Below are positions 1 through 11,930 of a stretch of DNA of 64,000 bases, one piece after another. The notes under the pieces were generated by a model. That model did not search any database and was not told the DNA's origin. It was given only the letters and a program-made list of their open reading frames with translations. Source of the DNA: Xiphias gladius (Eukaryota; Chordata; Actinopteri; Istiophoriformes; Xiphiidae). The stretch covers positions 22,647,558 through 22,711,557 of the forward strand of contig NC_053410.1 in NCBI RefSeq assembly GCF_016859285.1. The letters are read 5' to 3'. Within the stretch, counting starts at the first letter, position 1. The number at the start of each line of letters is the position of its first letter. The translations under genes and the position numbers were made by a program.

Positions 1-39
1 CGGTGACCGAGCATATGTCGATCTTCTGTCTGTTCTCAG

Positions 40-2519
40 ATCTCGTGGGGCATTCGCTTGGTGTGAACACCTTCCAGCTGGCAAAGAAACTAGTCGATAA
101 AGTCATCTCTGTCAGGTACTGCTTCATCACAGCACCTTTACGCTCTTGGGTTTCACTTCATGGGTTTTACTCAGAAATGAGACATTCATTGTGTGAAAAA
201 ACATGCCCTCTGCGCTAAATTAAAGAATTTGGTTCACTGCTATGATCTTCGCATGTTACCTTTTGAGGTAGGGACTGCTGAATGTTTGGCATTTTATTTG
301 AGAAACTGACTTGATTATTTTGGACTCAAATCAACTGCTGAACAGTGAAATTCTGGAACTTCTTTTTCTTTTGCTTCTTCTCTTTCTGCCTCACAGTGAG
401 GAGGACGCTCTGGTGGCGATGCTGCGGTTTCAGGAGTTTGAACGCTCCACCGTGGACACAGAGGGTGCCATGGGACTGGCTGCCATCCTGGCCGGACAGC
501 TGCCGGAGCTGAGAGGCAAAAAGTGGGTCAGACTTGTTAATATTATGGTACCTGTCTGGACCTCATATGAAAATTCACTTCACTCACGTCTGTATAAAGA
601 GGTCAGAGATGAGGGACAGAGAGCAGCATTGGCTAAGCTCTCCTGCTCATGTTCACAGGAGGACCAAAAGTTGTCTTCTGTGTCTGAGGCATAGTTTTTT
701 TAAACCCCTTGTATCATTTTAAATATAGCTCTAACACCGAGGGCTGAGATGTTTTTCATAAGGCCTGAAAAGCTGACATTTTGGCAATGCAGCGATGTCA
801 GCAGTGCTAATCCGTTTGGCTGCAGATAAAACGGGACCCGCTCTCTCTGTGTTTCTGCTGCAGGGTCGCTGTAGTGGTGAGCAGCGCTAACATGGAGCTG
901 GAGCTGGTGAGGCAGTGTGTTGACCGAGCCCTGGTGCTGGACGACCGGGTCAGTAAGTTCTCTGTGCAGCTGGGAGAATGGCCGGGGGACATGGCCAAGC
1001 TGCTGGACGTCCTGTCCAGAGAGGACGTCAGGTGGGGTCAACATCCATCCATTTAAAGATCTTTTGTTCTGTTAGTCATGCAGCTAAAGTCCAGGCTGTT
1101 TTATGTTTCATTCCCCTTGATGCTACCTTTAAATCTTTGCTCTCTGTTTTTTGCCTCCTAGGTTGTTGGACATCTGCCATCGGAGACACAGTGGCAAGTC
1201 AGACCTCTTCAAGGCAAAGGTAGGTGACTAATCTCTCCTCTTTTTTCCGTCATTGACATGGAAGTCCTGGCTTGGAGTTGGCAGTGAGTTGGTGGGACGC
1301 AGAGGGCCAAATATACAAATAAAGTAAAACCAAGTGTTATTTATGCTGTTTTTTTATAGACTGTGTATCCACAAAGAACCTTGCTCACATTGCAAGAAAT
1401 ATTCCTACCACTTTCTAATAAGGCACACTTCATGAGGTCGTAATTAATGGTTTGATTATTATTTTAAAATTATTTACTAATTCCCCATAGATCTGTTATA
1501 ATCCATTAAAAAGACTCATTTTCGGTTGCCAGATTGTGAAAAATATCTTGACTAAAATCCATTTAGCAACAACTCTAAATTTGATGGTTTAAAACCCTTG
1601 ATTAATGACTTATTAACACTTATAACTGCAGACAAGATGGTCTTTTAGGAAATGATAACCCCATGAGTATTTACCGATGGATTGCCCATATTATAACTGC
1701 ATTATTACTAAATAGAAAATATAAATACCATTAATAAATGAATTATTAACCATTATTAAAATACATTTTATAAACTTTTATAAAGGATGTCATATTACAG
1801 AGTGTTACTTAAATATTTATAGTATCAAAACATTGAAATCATTGAGTCTGGTCTGAGGATTTAAAGCAAAACTATGTAACCGTCCACGCTCTGTTATGAC
1901 CAGTAGGTTGAGGCAAGGTGACTAATGTGAGCTATGAGTTTCTCTACTTGTGCTACTGTAAAGCTACATGTTAGCGTTTACCATTATCTTGGCAATGTGA
2001 GTTGCAGCCAAAGTGGCCGCAAGAGTTACACAGTCTCGCTTTAAAATCGCAATTTCCTTGAAACAAAAAAAAAAACAAACAAACAAAAAGAGCTGCCGGT
2101 GGAGACAGAGGAACTGCAAAGAAACTTGATCCATTAGTCTTCTTGAACCAATTGTTTTCTCTTGATAATAGAATGGCCTTCTTCTACCTTGTTTGAAAAA
2201 CTTAATAAAACTGATAAATTGCATCAGAAAACAAATAGAATTGTCTCATTATCTCCAGGCTCTGCATTATTACCTCTGCAATCTCCACCGACAAACTGAC
2301 TCCCCACTGTTCATTCGCCAGTTGGCGCCACGTAATTAACGGGCAGCACACTTACCACCCTAATTGTGGTGTGTGTGTGTGTGATATCAGAGGGCTAACT
2401 GGATGTGTGTGTCTTCGCAGGTGGAGTGTGCGGTGGAAACCAGGGATAAGACTCAGAGCGCTCAGCTGCGCAAGACGCTGAGTGAGCGCTACCCTTCTAT
2501 ACGCTGGCTGGACCGGTGA
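40..2519 (+). CDS. Threonine/serine dehydratase-like PLP enzyme with ACT-like C-terminus (3' part)
   Basis: Only the last five coding exons are inside the window: 40-115, 397-522, 864-1031, 1162-1219 and 2421-2519 (TGA at 2517). All have GT-AG boundaries and the phases join without a break. The first piece reads LVGHSLGVNTFQLAKKLVDK and continues into VSEEDALVAMLRFQ, the end of the fold-type-II PLP catalytic domain as in threonine ammonia-lyases. The next piece, KVAVVVSSANMELELV, is the equivalent of the conserved VISGGN-type segment. The remainder (FSVQLGEWPGDMAKLLDVL, then VECAVETRDKTQ to WLDR) is an ACT-like regulatory domain as in catabolic L-threonine dehydratases. Such enzymes deaminate threonine to 2-oxobutyrate or serine to pyruvate. 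Human SDS and SDSL lack this ACT tail, so this is the longer, TdcB-like form kept in fish. The lysine that binds PLP lies upstream of the window. Family assignment is firm; the exact orthologue name is not. Confidence 0.85.
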
Positions 2520-3044
2520 TCACAACTACAACTGAAACACAATCTACATTTATGATAGAAAAAAGAAAGAGGAAATGACTTACTCACTACATGTGAGGTC
2601 GCTCGCAAACACATCCTGTCTCATATACTACTATCATTAATGAACTGTGTTAACTAAAACTCATTAAGAAAAGAGCTGTTCAGCAAACTTGATACAAAAA
2701 GCCTTGAGATTATAGAGCAAATATTAATCACATTACTTCCAGTACTTCCATGCTGCTGTTTTTCTTTAATCATGACACCCTGTAATTTGGTTAAAGTGGT
2801 TAGACTGCACTCAGAAGATGAATATAGTTCTTAGAGTTCACCATTAATCACAGAGCATGAATCACACACTGAAAATGCAGGCTCAGTTCCTGTAGTGCTC
2901 TCATTCTCTGTACAGCTCCCTAAAACAACAGCACAAAAGATCTATTTTTCCAATCCTTATTGTTTTTAAACTCTTGTATATATTTCTGAATTTATACTGT
3001 CTTGAGGTGGTAGTGTCAATCCAAGTAAATCTGTTAAAAATAAA
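2520..3044 (+). terminator. Probable 3' UTR and poly(A) signal of the dehydratase gene
   Basis: About 520 bases of AT-rich non-coding sequence follow the stop codon. They end at a canonical AATAAA at 3039-3044. No other coding signal was seen here. The cleavage site itself is inferred. Confidence 0.5.
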
Positions 3045-3589
3045 CATAACTGGACAAACTCTGTGACCTGCCCTGATTCTTTTGTGATGGTTGGATGATA
3101 GCAGAGGGCAAACCCTGGAACAATGTTTTGACCCCCCCCTCCCCCGTTTACATGCGGTTCAAATAACTCATTGGCCTTAGTACAGAGAAACTAAAGTAGG
3201 TAAAAGTGACACAGCCACCCATCCCCGATTAGTGGCTGGAAATACACTCTGGTGGACACTGGGCTGTTTAAGACGGGCTAATGCTCTTAAGTTCATAAGA
3301 AGAGGACATCGTGACCCCATGCTGCTGCTTCAGCCTCATTCAGACGACGTCACACTGTTTACCTGCGTGACACACCTTTCTCTGCTGGAAGTGTTTGATT
3401 GAAGCTACATCCAAATCTGCGATTTATAAAACCACGTCAAAGTAACATCAAATCCTTCTAGCTTTTTTTTTGGAATTGCTTAAAGCTGCACTTACAAAAT
3501 ATTTGTATCTAAACAGTGGATCAGATTATTAACGTGTAATGTAAAAGTGGTTGCTGGTAGTGATGAACCCAGAGAGAATTTATTCTCGA
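3045..3589. other. Intergenic DNA between convergent genes
   Basis: The stretch lies between the 3' ends of the dehydratase gene (+) and tmem254 (-). It has short homopolymer runs (C-rich near 3133, T-rich near 3463) and no gene that I recognise. Confidence 0.5.
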
Positions 3590-3912
3590 CATTCACCCAC
3601 CAATTCCGTCCTGATTGAAATATCTCAACAGCTCTTGGTTGAATTGCCATGAAATTTTGTACAGAGGATCAAAGCATAAGACTTTGATGATCCTGACTTG
3701 TCCCTCTAACACCACCATCAGGTCACCACCTCAGCTGCACACTCTGTTTAGTGCTGACTATCAAATGTTAACAGGCCGATACGCCAAACTAAGATGGCGC
3801 ACATGGCGTCCACATCAGCGCTTTAGCTTTGTCATTGTGAGCACGGTTGCATGCTGACGCTAGTGTTTAGCTAGCGCTGCTGCTAGTATGGCTGTAGACT
3901 CTGAGTGTTCTT
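3590..3912 (-). repeat. Percomorph dispersed repeat, family A (copy 1)
   Basis: The sequence contains the landmark phrases of a very common percomorph repeat: ATATCTCAACAGCTCTTGG, TTGCCATGAAATTTTGTACA and GCTAGTATGGCTGTAGACTC. It runs in the opposite direction to the copies near 18.1-18.5 kb and 20.9-21.3 kb. It is non-coding. Family identity is by recognition and by cross-match within the window. Confidence 0.6.
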
Positions 3913-4033
3913 ATGTTTTGAGTGAATTATTTGGTAAAACTCTATAAAATATGGAGAAGTATGTGGAGCATTGTTTAGAGGAATAAAAATTATTCAGCAA
4001 AAAACACATTTCATGCAGTTTGTCAGTCACTTT

Positions 4034-4039
4034 TTTATT
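4034..4039 (-). terminator. Possible tmem254 poly(A) signal
   Basis: TTTATT on the plus strand reads AATAAA on the minus strand, about 700 bases downstream of the tmem254 stop. It is the nearest canonical hexamer I found on that strand, so the 3' UTR would be about 0.7 kb. This is inference only. Confidence 0.3.
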
Positions 4040-4739
4040 TTGCAGTGTTATTATTAAGAACCATCAGTCTGTGGTTTAAGAACTCAAAGCACCTCAGTAT
4101 AAGGAAGGCAAACGTGAGTTTAAGACATGCATACAGCAGCGCTCTTTATCCTGGAGGATTTCTGGGGCAGGTGGCAGCTCATCATCTGCAGCCAACCTGT
4201 GTGATATTATGCTCCTCACAGCAGCTGAAAAAATATCCCTCCTGCCACCATCCAGGCTGAATGTAAACATCGTGAGAGTTCAAATCAATTGCAGAAAAGG
4301 TCCCCCCATATTGCACTAAATATTCATACTCAGGGCAGATTCATCAAGAGAGCTATGATGAGTTAATTACTTCTGTTAATACTATTGTCAGTAAAAACCT
4401 TAAGATATTACCTGTAAAGTACTACAGCCCTCTTTCACCTTTGTTTATAGAAAGTCTATGGAATGAAACAGAAATGTCAGTCCATCATAAAATCGTAAGA
4501 AACAGTATAAATCAAGTAAGAGATCATTTCAATGTATCAAAGTTATGTCTCCCATTAAATTCTTTTGTGGTAAAAGAACTGAAAGAAAAGGGGTCAAGGG
4601 TCTTCCTCCATTACTTGCCCCCTCAGCAGGATTTCATATCAACAGAGAAAGACAGTGGAAGAAGAAGAGGCTCAAGGAGGCAATTGATTTTCGAAATTCC
4701 GCTTATGCAGTCTTCTTCTGTAGGCTTCTGCTGCGGGAG

Positions 4740-7700
4740 TCAGTGCTGTTTGGGGCGCTCGGGGTCGTACTTGAGGAGCAGGCCGAGGGAGGCGAAGCCA
4801 AACAGAAAGGTCTGGACAAACCACAGGCAGCGAGTGGCCGTGCTGTTGATACCTTTGTTACTGCAGGGACATAGAGAGGAAACAATGAGCAAAAATCTAG
4901 TTACTGTAGCAGCTGTTTCATTGTGTCCAAGTCCTAACAGTGTTCGCTCACACCCATGGCCCTTCATTTAGCAGAATGTGCTAAAAGCTTGAAAAAAATC
5001 AGTTCCTGTGGACAATTGAGCCAATATGTGATGAGTGAAGAAACATTGTCATTGCTCATCTAATAAGTTTCTAATGTACACTGGCCTCACAGACTTTTTT
5101 GGTTAGTTGTGGTTTATATTTACTCTCCATTTGATAAAATACAAGACCGACATTGGACAAATGTCATTCAAGAACAACGTACTTATTGTTGTCACAAAAT
5201 AATGCTGCCCTAGTAAAAACACATGAGGGAGGCAGCTTTTGGACGTTTGTTTATACTGACATATGGTGTGAATAGTGTGTTTAGGATTAGTTTTGAGGCT
5301 TTAAAGGTTTATGAAACTTTTGACGAGGTCCAATTTTATAACAGAGGTGACTGGGAGCAGGTTTATAAAAATTAGATTACACCACCATCTAGTGGACAAT
5401 AAAGTTCAGGTCATTCTTACCTGCACACCTTCAATGCAGTAAAGGCCTCAAGGACATGAATAGCCAAGGCCGCCCACCACCTGTAACAGACAGAGAAGTG
5501 TTCAAATCCACAGACTTTCTGCAAATTATCAACAATGATAATTTACACATTCTCCTTAAGAATTAATCACAGTCTCGACGTCTAAATTCAGACAGTAGCC
5601 TGGTCTGAGAACAGTGAAACTTCACTCCGGGTTTTTGTTTTTCCTCCTGCAAAGATAAGTAACACCCAGCTGCCACTACACCGCTGAATTAACAGGAGTC
5701 CCATGACAACCTAAAAAAGATCAACCACTTCACGCGTTTCAAACCACAAAAGACTGAGCAACGACTTCCACTTGAAGCCTCTTCTCATCAAGCACTGAGA
5801 CTTGAGGGCTGACCTGTATGTCACATGACTTAACGAACAACAAAACATCGTCCTTTCATTGCAGTCTTATTACTCTGGTGGTGCCGCAAGAGGCAACGTG
5901 ACTGAAACGAGGAATTAGCGCGCAGGGGGAGGGATGGTGACGATCTGCTAACGGTGAAAAACACGAAGGCGCTAGTCGATTAAACTGTGTATTTCAGCCC
6001 TGTGAGTTCACTTCACACATGATTTGATTGCCATTGATGCTGCTCTGGAAAACCTGGGGCAGTGATTGTTTTTGATTCTAATGAGGCAGTACAATACATC
6101 TTTGCACATCAAACTCTTCCACATCAAACTCTTCTGAACAGCAAAGCTGTAACTATGCTTGTCCACAGGGTATAATACATTTCAGTGTATGTCCTGTTTA
6201 CTCTAAGGAAGTAATCAACAGCAGTATTTCTGATTCTAGCAGGAGCCACAATGGTACAATAAAAGCTTAATCTCTTACCCTTTGTACATAAGGTCCGCAT
6301 GATTATCCACAAGGTATCTGCAGAAGCTGCCATATACACCAAGGTTCTCAAATGGGATTTTTTCTGGCGCAAACACGATGCACTGCAATGCAGACACGTT
6401 ATTTCAGCATTAACCCATACAAACAACACACATATGCTGTCTATTTTGAGAGAAAACTTTTACGAATCAAAGAGTGTGTCTTTTTGTAAGCACACTACAA
6501 CCTATACCATACTCTGACACATGACCTTTTCAGAGCTCATTTCCCCCCAAAAAACATGTTGCTCAGAATTTCAGTGATTCCGAAACTGACCTTTTTTAAT
6601 ATAACATTTAAAGTCAAATGACTTTTAGTAGTGATAATGAGTTACTGTTTGAGTTGGGAAAGAAACACGGTGACAATAATGAACTGTGCAATATTAGGTT
6701 TTCTGTTTTTGGGAAACGCTCAATGAATGGCTTTCTTTGCAGCAGTTTGGATCATAACAGTAGCAGCTATATGCACTGCAAGGGGCAGCCTTGTTGTGAG
6801 ATATGCCACTTAAATTTAATTTGTCACAGTTCTGGAGGAAGATCAGTTCTGCAGCATGTTGGGGGTTTTTTTTGCGGGCTGGTATTTAAGTCTTGTCATG
6901 TGAAATCGAATGAGCAGACATGAATTTCAGGCTCTGAATCTGACTCCATATCCTCTCCACCTTTACACAAACTGAAATCAGTTTACATAGCGCTGACCTG
7001 CTGACATCTAATCTAATAATTTCCCCTATTGACTTAATGAAAACAACAGTATCTTACAGTTGAAATGATAACATTATATTTTTCCGTATAATATTTTCTT
7101 TTGAAAATGAATCTGAGTTATTTATATATTTTGTTCCATCTATTCTCTGTGTCGTTTCAAAAGAAAAGTGAAATCAGCGCCTGATTCGTTTCAGGCCACA
7201 CTTGCCAGGTTCATTTCAGCCTGATTACCTGGCTGAATTCATAAATAAATACTTTACTAAGCCAACTAACATACCGTAGTACCAAGAAACATGAGAATCA
7301 AACACACATGGAGACGTTACGACACACCATCTGTCACAGTGAAGTCCACAAGACATAATGTAGCGTGCCATCCTGCTATTGTCCTCTTCTGTCCACCTGC
7401 GACATGTCAGGTATGTGTCCATGTGGACTATGGCTGGTGCACGGAAAACCCGACGGCCTATCGTTGGAAGGGGCCCAGAGACTATCAAACACCATCTAAA
7501 TGCTGAACTATGTCTTTTCTTCAAATGTTGCTGATCACGAAATACCTTATGAACACATAACCTTCTTGCACGTTTGCTTGGTATTGTCTTACTACTGTAA
7601 GGTGCCTGCCTACGTTACTGTACACGTGGCAAGTGGTGGTAAAGGTTTACACGAGCCTGTCCACGTTATGTCAACATTCGCAGGGCAACAACACCGAAAT

Positions 7701-8524
7701 ACGCCGAAAAGCACAGACGTCGTGACTTGTTGCCTTTCCGCCCAGCACAGTAACACATTTCGCACAAGCCTGAAGACATTTTACACGTTCAAAAAAAAAA
7801 ATGTATTAATCATTTTGTTCTATTTTTGTGTCTATTAAGCCAATGAGGCATTTATTTTATTGACCAAGCACTGTTACATTAGCCACAACGAAACCCAAAT
7901 ATCCGCCGACAACCTGTTAGCTTTACAGACCCCGCGGTGTATTTTGTGAGGGAACAGCTTTCCACTGACTTAAATACTCGCCACAGATAAAACTGGCGTT
8001 ACCGTCTTTTTTGAATTCTTATATAAGGCAACGGAAGGTAAGAGGACAAACATTAGCTAGAGTTGGCTAACAACTACAGCGGACTGCAAACTTGTCCTGT
8101 GGACACTGCCCAAAGGTTTATTTGAGTTGAGCTCCTGATAAAAGGACTGAATGAATCCCGATAAGATTCGCTATCAACAGCAGTGACTTGGCAATGACCT
8201 CCGAGGCTGCTTTTGCCGACCCAAGTAGCATTATCACAAAAACATCGAGTGTTGAGTGGAAATACAGAAAAAAAAACTTTAGATACAAACTCACGATATA
8301 GGATTTTAACGAGAGTGACACCGGACCCGGAGGACATTTTACGCAACACAACGAGGGGGCATTTACACAGAGAAATCAAGTCAACCAGGGGTCTTTAACC
8401 TGTCTGACTTGAATTATAGCTGATTGAATGGACTTACAGTAAAATATCCCACCGCGAGTGTCACGGTGACAATCCAAAGCAGGCTGGTTCTTCTAAAGTA
8501 ATCGCGTCCATCACTTTTAGCCAT
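4740..8524 (-). CDS. tmem254: Transmembrane protein 254
   Basis: There are four coding exons on the minus strand: 8438-8524 (ATG at 8522-8524), 6279-6382, 5421-5480 and 4740-4860 (stop at 4740-4742). All have GT-AG sites and compatible phases. They join to 123 residues, the length I recall for the mammalian protein. The protein starts MAKSDGRDYFRRTSLLWIV, continues FAPEKIPFENLGVYG and YLVDNHADLM, then WWAALAIHVLEAFTALKV, and ends KGINSTATRCLWFVQTFLFG to PKQH. These match the TMEM254 pattern, including IPYQNLG, a YLVDHH-type motif, WLIHVGES and KGI..LWFLQTFFFG. Three hydrophobic segments are visible, at about residues 14-33, 63-80 and 94-114, so it is a small multi-pass membrane protein. Its biochemical role is unknown. 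No defects were seen. Confidence 0.93.
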
Positions 8525-8640
8525 AGCTACCGCTGCTCTGCGCTGGTCCCGCCGTCAAATACGACCGTGTAACTGACGCGGCGAGAGAAAAGCGGACGGG
8601 ACAGCAGGGCGGAGTGTTGCATGATGGAAAAGTGAAATGG
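8525..8640 (-). promoter_or_regulatory. tmem254 promoter / 5' UTR region
   Basis: The sequence just upstream of the tmem254 ATG is GC- and CpG-rich in an otherwise AT-rich area. It has a GC-box-like GGGCGG near 8608 and no TATA box, as for a housekeeping promoter. The transcription start cannot be fixed from sequence alone. Confidence 0.45.
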
Positions 8641-11600
8641 AAAAATATTAAATGAAACATCCTTAGACGGTCATTTGCTAGGTATTGCCACTGTAATACC
8701 TATTATTATTATTGTAATTAACGAGTTTACATTATATATTAAACAGTGGAATACAGTATGTTATCACCATTTCGCTTTAATGCCGCCCTCGTGTGGCTCT
8801 TTGCCGGGCTTGTCTCGTGTAGCTGTGTGAACGCGGGGGCTCCTATGTGGCGAAGGAAGAAGAATATGAATGTGTGCATGACACAAATAAAGGAATGTGG
8901 ACAGTCATTTAGAAATACGCGTCGGAGAGAGATGTGAGGGCCATTGGGAAGTTAAGGAAGTGGCACCGTGTGTAACGGGGTTGATTTTGGAAGCCTACTG
9001 TCAGTTTCAAAAGTTTCAAATTTGAATAGAGAACAAAATGTGTCTGTATGTATTGAATTCTTTGTTTTGTTTTCTGAAACATTCCTGGAGCTGTCTCACC
9101 ACAGCGCAAAAATTTGTCTAAATTATCTCCTGCTGTGAGCAGCTCCTCTCTTTCTGTTTTATCAATATCCAAGATGTAAACATGACATCTGAATATACAT
9201 ATTTACATACATGTACATGTTTTTCCTTCCTTTTCCCCAGTTTAAACACAGGATAATCGGAGAATAGTATGTAGCATGGATTCAAGTGTGAAGAGATTCA
9301 TTTAGACACAGACCTCTGTTTGTTAAGACTTTGTCCAATTGCCCCTGTGAAAACCTGCTAGATGTTAGACAGCTTTTGCTTAATACAGGACCTATACTAT
9401 AATTCTCCAAAAACACCCCTGTGGTGTTTTTAGCCCATCTTGTGTTTTGACTCTTCCCGAATACTTCATGACAGAGGTTTATTTTAGATAAGGTGTGGAG
9501 CTGCACCAACAGAAAATCAAGGGATTGGATGCGGAAAGGATGATCTGCCTCATCTTCCTTTTGGGTTTTTGTTAATAAAATTGTATTATTATTATCTTTA
9601 TACCTTTTACTGGTAGCTGATGAATACTAACACTAATTAAATAAAATAATACATTTATTTTCTGTTTTAATCATGCCCCTTGCTAAAGAACAGAATAGGA
9701 CCCAACTGTACCTAGTAAAATTACCATTGTAATTTTGTATGATTTTAAAAAGTAACAAATTATTATTTAACATCTGCATTTCAAATGCATGACAAATTTG
9801 ATCCCCAACAAACAGAAAATATGATAATTGAACTGCATCCAAGGGCCATATAATCCAACCACAGGACTACCTCCAAACTGTGTTGTCTCAGTTGTTTGTC
9901 TCTGCATGCTGCAACTCCCTGACAGCCGTACACGGGCAGCATCACTGACTTCCTGTTTGGAGGATTATGCTATTTACTTTACATGAAGCGATAAGATGAT
10001 CAGCTGGCATTTTGTTTTTTCTAATATACAAATCTCTATAGAATCAAGACAAAAGTAAACAAAGCTCTTTATAGTGATTTTGCATTAGCTGAATAGCCTA
10101 TGGGCTGAACAAGTGTTAGCTTTTATCACTCAATCATTGTATGTAAACTTGGGCACGGCAAGTATTTAATCTGTTGAAATGGTGTTTTGATAAGAGTTTT
10201 TCCCAAATTAATATTTTATCAGACTAATTTTAGATAGTGAAATACACGGTGCAAGTTTTTTTTAATATGAATATCCAGAATGAATTTTCATCATTATTTC
10301 ATGTTGCCGAGTGTGGAAGCTTCCATTTTTGGCGAAATGTTGCACATGATGCCTGATAGGATTTGGATCAAACACAGAGAGAGTTGGGGGACTCTCAGGA
10401 GCCGTCTCCACACATGGAGACATTGATTCTCCTGGTTGTCCAGATAAAGATAAAAAGAAATGGCCTGAGCTTGTTTTGTTGCATTAGATAACTCTGGTAG
10501 ACTTCAAGCTACACAGTGTTCTAATACTAATTGTAATATCTAAAAAAACTGTAACTCTGTACTGTTTCTACACTTTGTCCTTCAGAACTGTTTGACTTTT
10601 GACTCAGTATGTTAGCTTTTACATTGTCAGCGTATTTGACATATAGCTGATATACAAACATCTAGAAATGATTAAATGCAGTTCTTCAAAGCATAAGACT
10701 ACTGTGAATAAGCACAGGAGTGGACATATGCAGCTAATGCAAATACATACATAAAAATTGTTTCATTTAAGTAATCACATGGCTAAATTCTGGCAGCAAG
10801 TCAGACCACAGAAGAAAAATTTGACACACTGAGGTTAAAGGTCATTAGTATTTGCATACAGCTCGGTCATGGCCTGGACATGTTAAACCATTTGACAAGC
10901 TTTCCCCTCACTTTGATGCATTTATTCCCTGTAATGAGGCTGGAGTGTGGGATGGAGTAACTGTCCAATTAATCACTGAATAATTACCCACCTTTGTTTT
11001 TCTTCTTGTGATAGCATGGAGCTTCTCTGCACATGAAAAGAAAACAGGAGCCACTGATAGGCTTCAACTCAGAGTGCTATTCTGTATTTTGCTAATGTCT
11101 GTGGTTAAATATTTCCTTAAGGCTATTGTTGGTTGATTAATGTTCAGCAGTTTGTTAAGCCGCCTATGTTTGCACTTAACACTAATCAGATGACTACCAG
11201 TGGCCAAATTTGAATGAAAGGGAAGCCTTGACATATAATAAGATATGCCTCTAGTCTTTTTTTAAATTAAAAAGTTTAAGTTTTATCCTGCCATTTCATA
11301 TTTCAGAAAATGTTGTCATGAAAAATAGGGGAATAATATATATTTAAATGCATTGTATTAATGACCAACGACTTGTTAACAAACACAAAAACCCACCACA
11401 CAGTTGAACTATTTTTGCCATCATTAAAATAATAGACAAAATTTACAGAAAGGAATTTCTTTGTATGGGCCTTGTCTTGTATGTATACTATTTGATATGT
11501 CACATATTCAGTGGCACAAAAACACAAATAATCACATGCATGTCGTCTTTTAGTAAAGTGGTATCGATGAGGCTAACGACTCCAGAAAGACCCTCTTTTG

Positions 11601-11800
11601 TCTCACCCAAAATCATCCTACACTATTTCATATTTGCCGTTGACCTTGCCACTACATTGATAGGGATTAGGTGATAACAGAGGGTGGAAGGGCCACTCTG
11701 GTCAGAGTACTTCTGTTAACCACCCATCCTCAAAGTAAAACAGCACTCCACACCCCATCACTCTGTTCTGGCTTTACCGTGGCCTTATGGGGTCTCAAGT
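8641..11800. other. Intergenic DNA upstream of the homeobox gene
   Basis: This is AT-rich and carries no open reading frame that resembles a known protein. It presumably includes distal control elements of the homeobox gene, such as the homeobox-type ATTA/TAAT core sites in AATTAATCACTGAATAATTA near 10970-10990. None can be proven by inspection. No repeat family was recognised here. Confidence 0.5.
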
Positions 11801-11806
11801 GTTCAA

Positions 11807-11814
11807 TATAAAAG
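11807..11814 (+). promoter_or_regulatory. TATA box of the homeobox gene
   Basis: TATAAAAG lies 117 bases upstream of the ATG and just before the probable start site around 11835-11840. The proximal sequence also has a CACCC-type element (CCACACCCCATC near 11749-11760) and GGATTAGG near 11662. A sharp TATA promoter suits a gene with tightly timed expression. Confidence 0.65.
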
Positions 11815-11930
11815 GTACCCTGATCCAACCAGGAGACACACTCTGAGACTCTCAGTGAAGGAACACAAGGCCATACTGAACTCTGACCCATCAGAAGTCC
11901 ATTAGAAATCTATTTGAGCCTAGAGCTGCT

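Noticed and set aside
4441-4971. A 176-codon plus-strand open frame
   Set aside because: It is antisense to tmem254 exon 4, which is clearly coding on the other strand.
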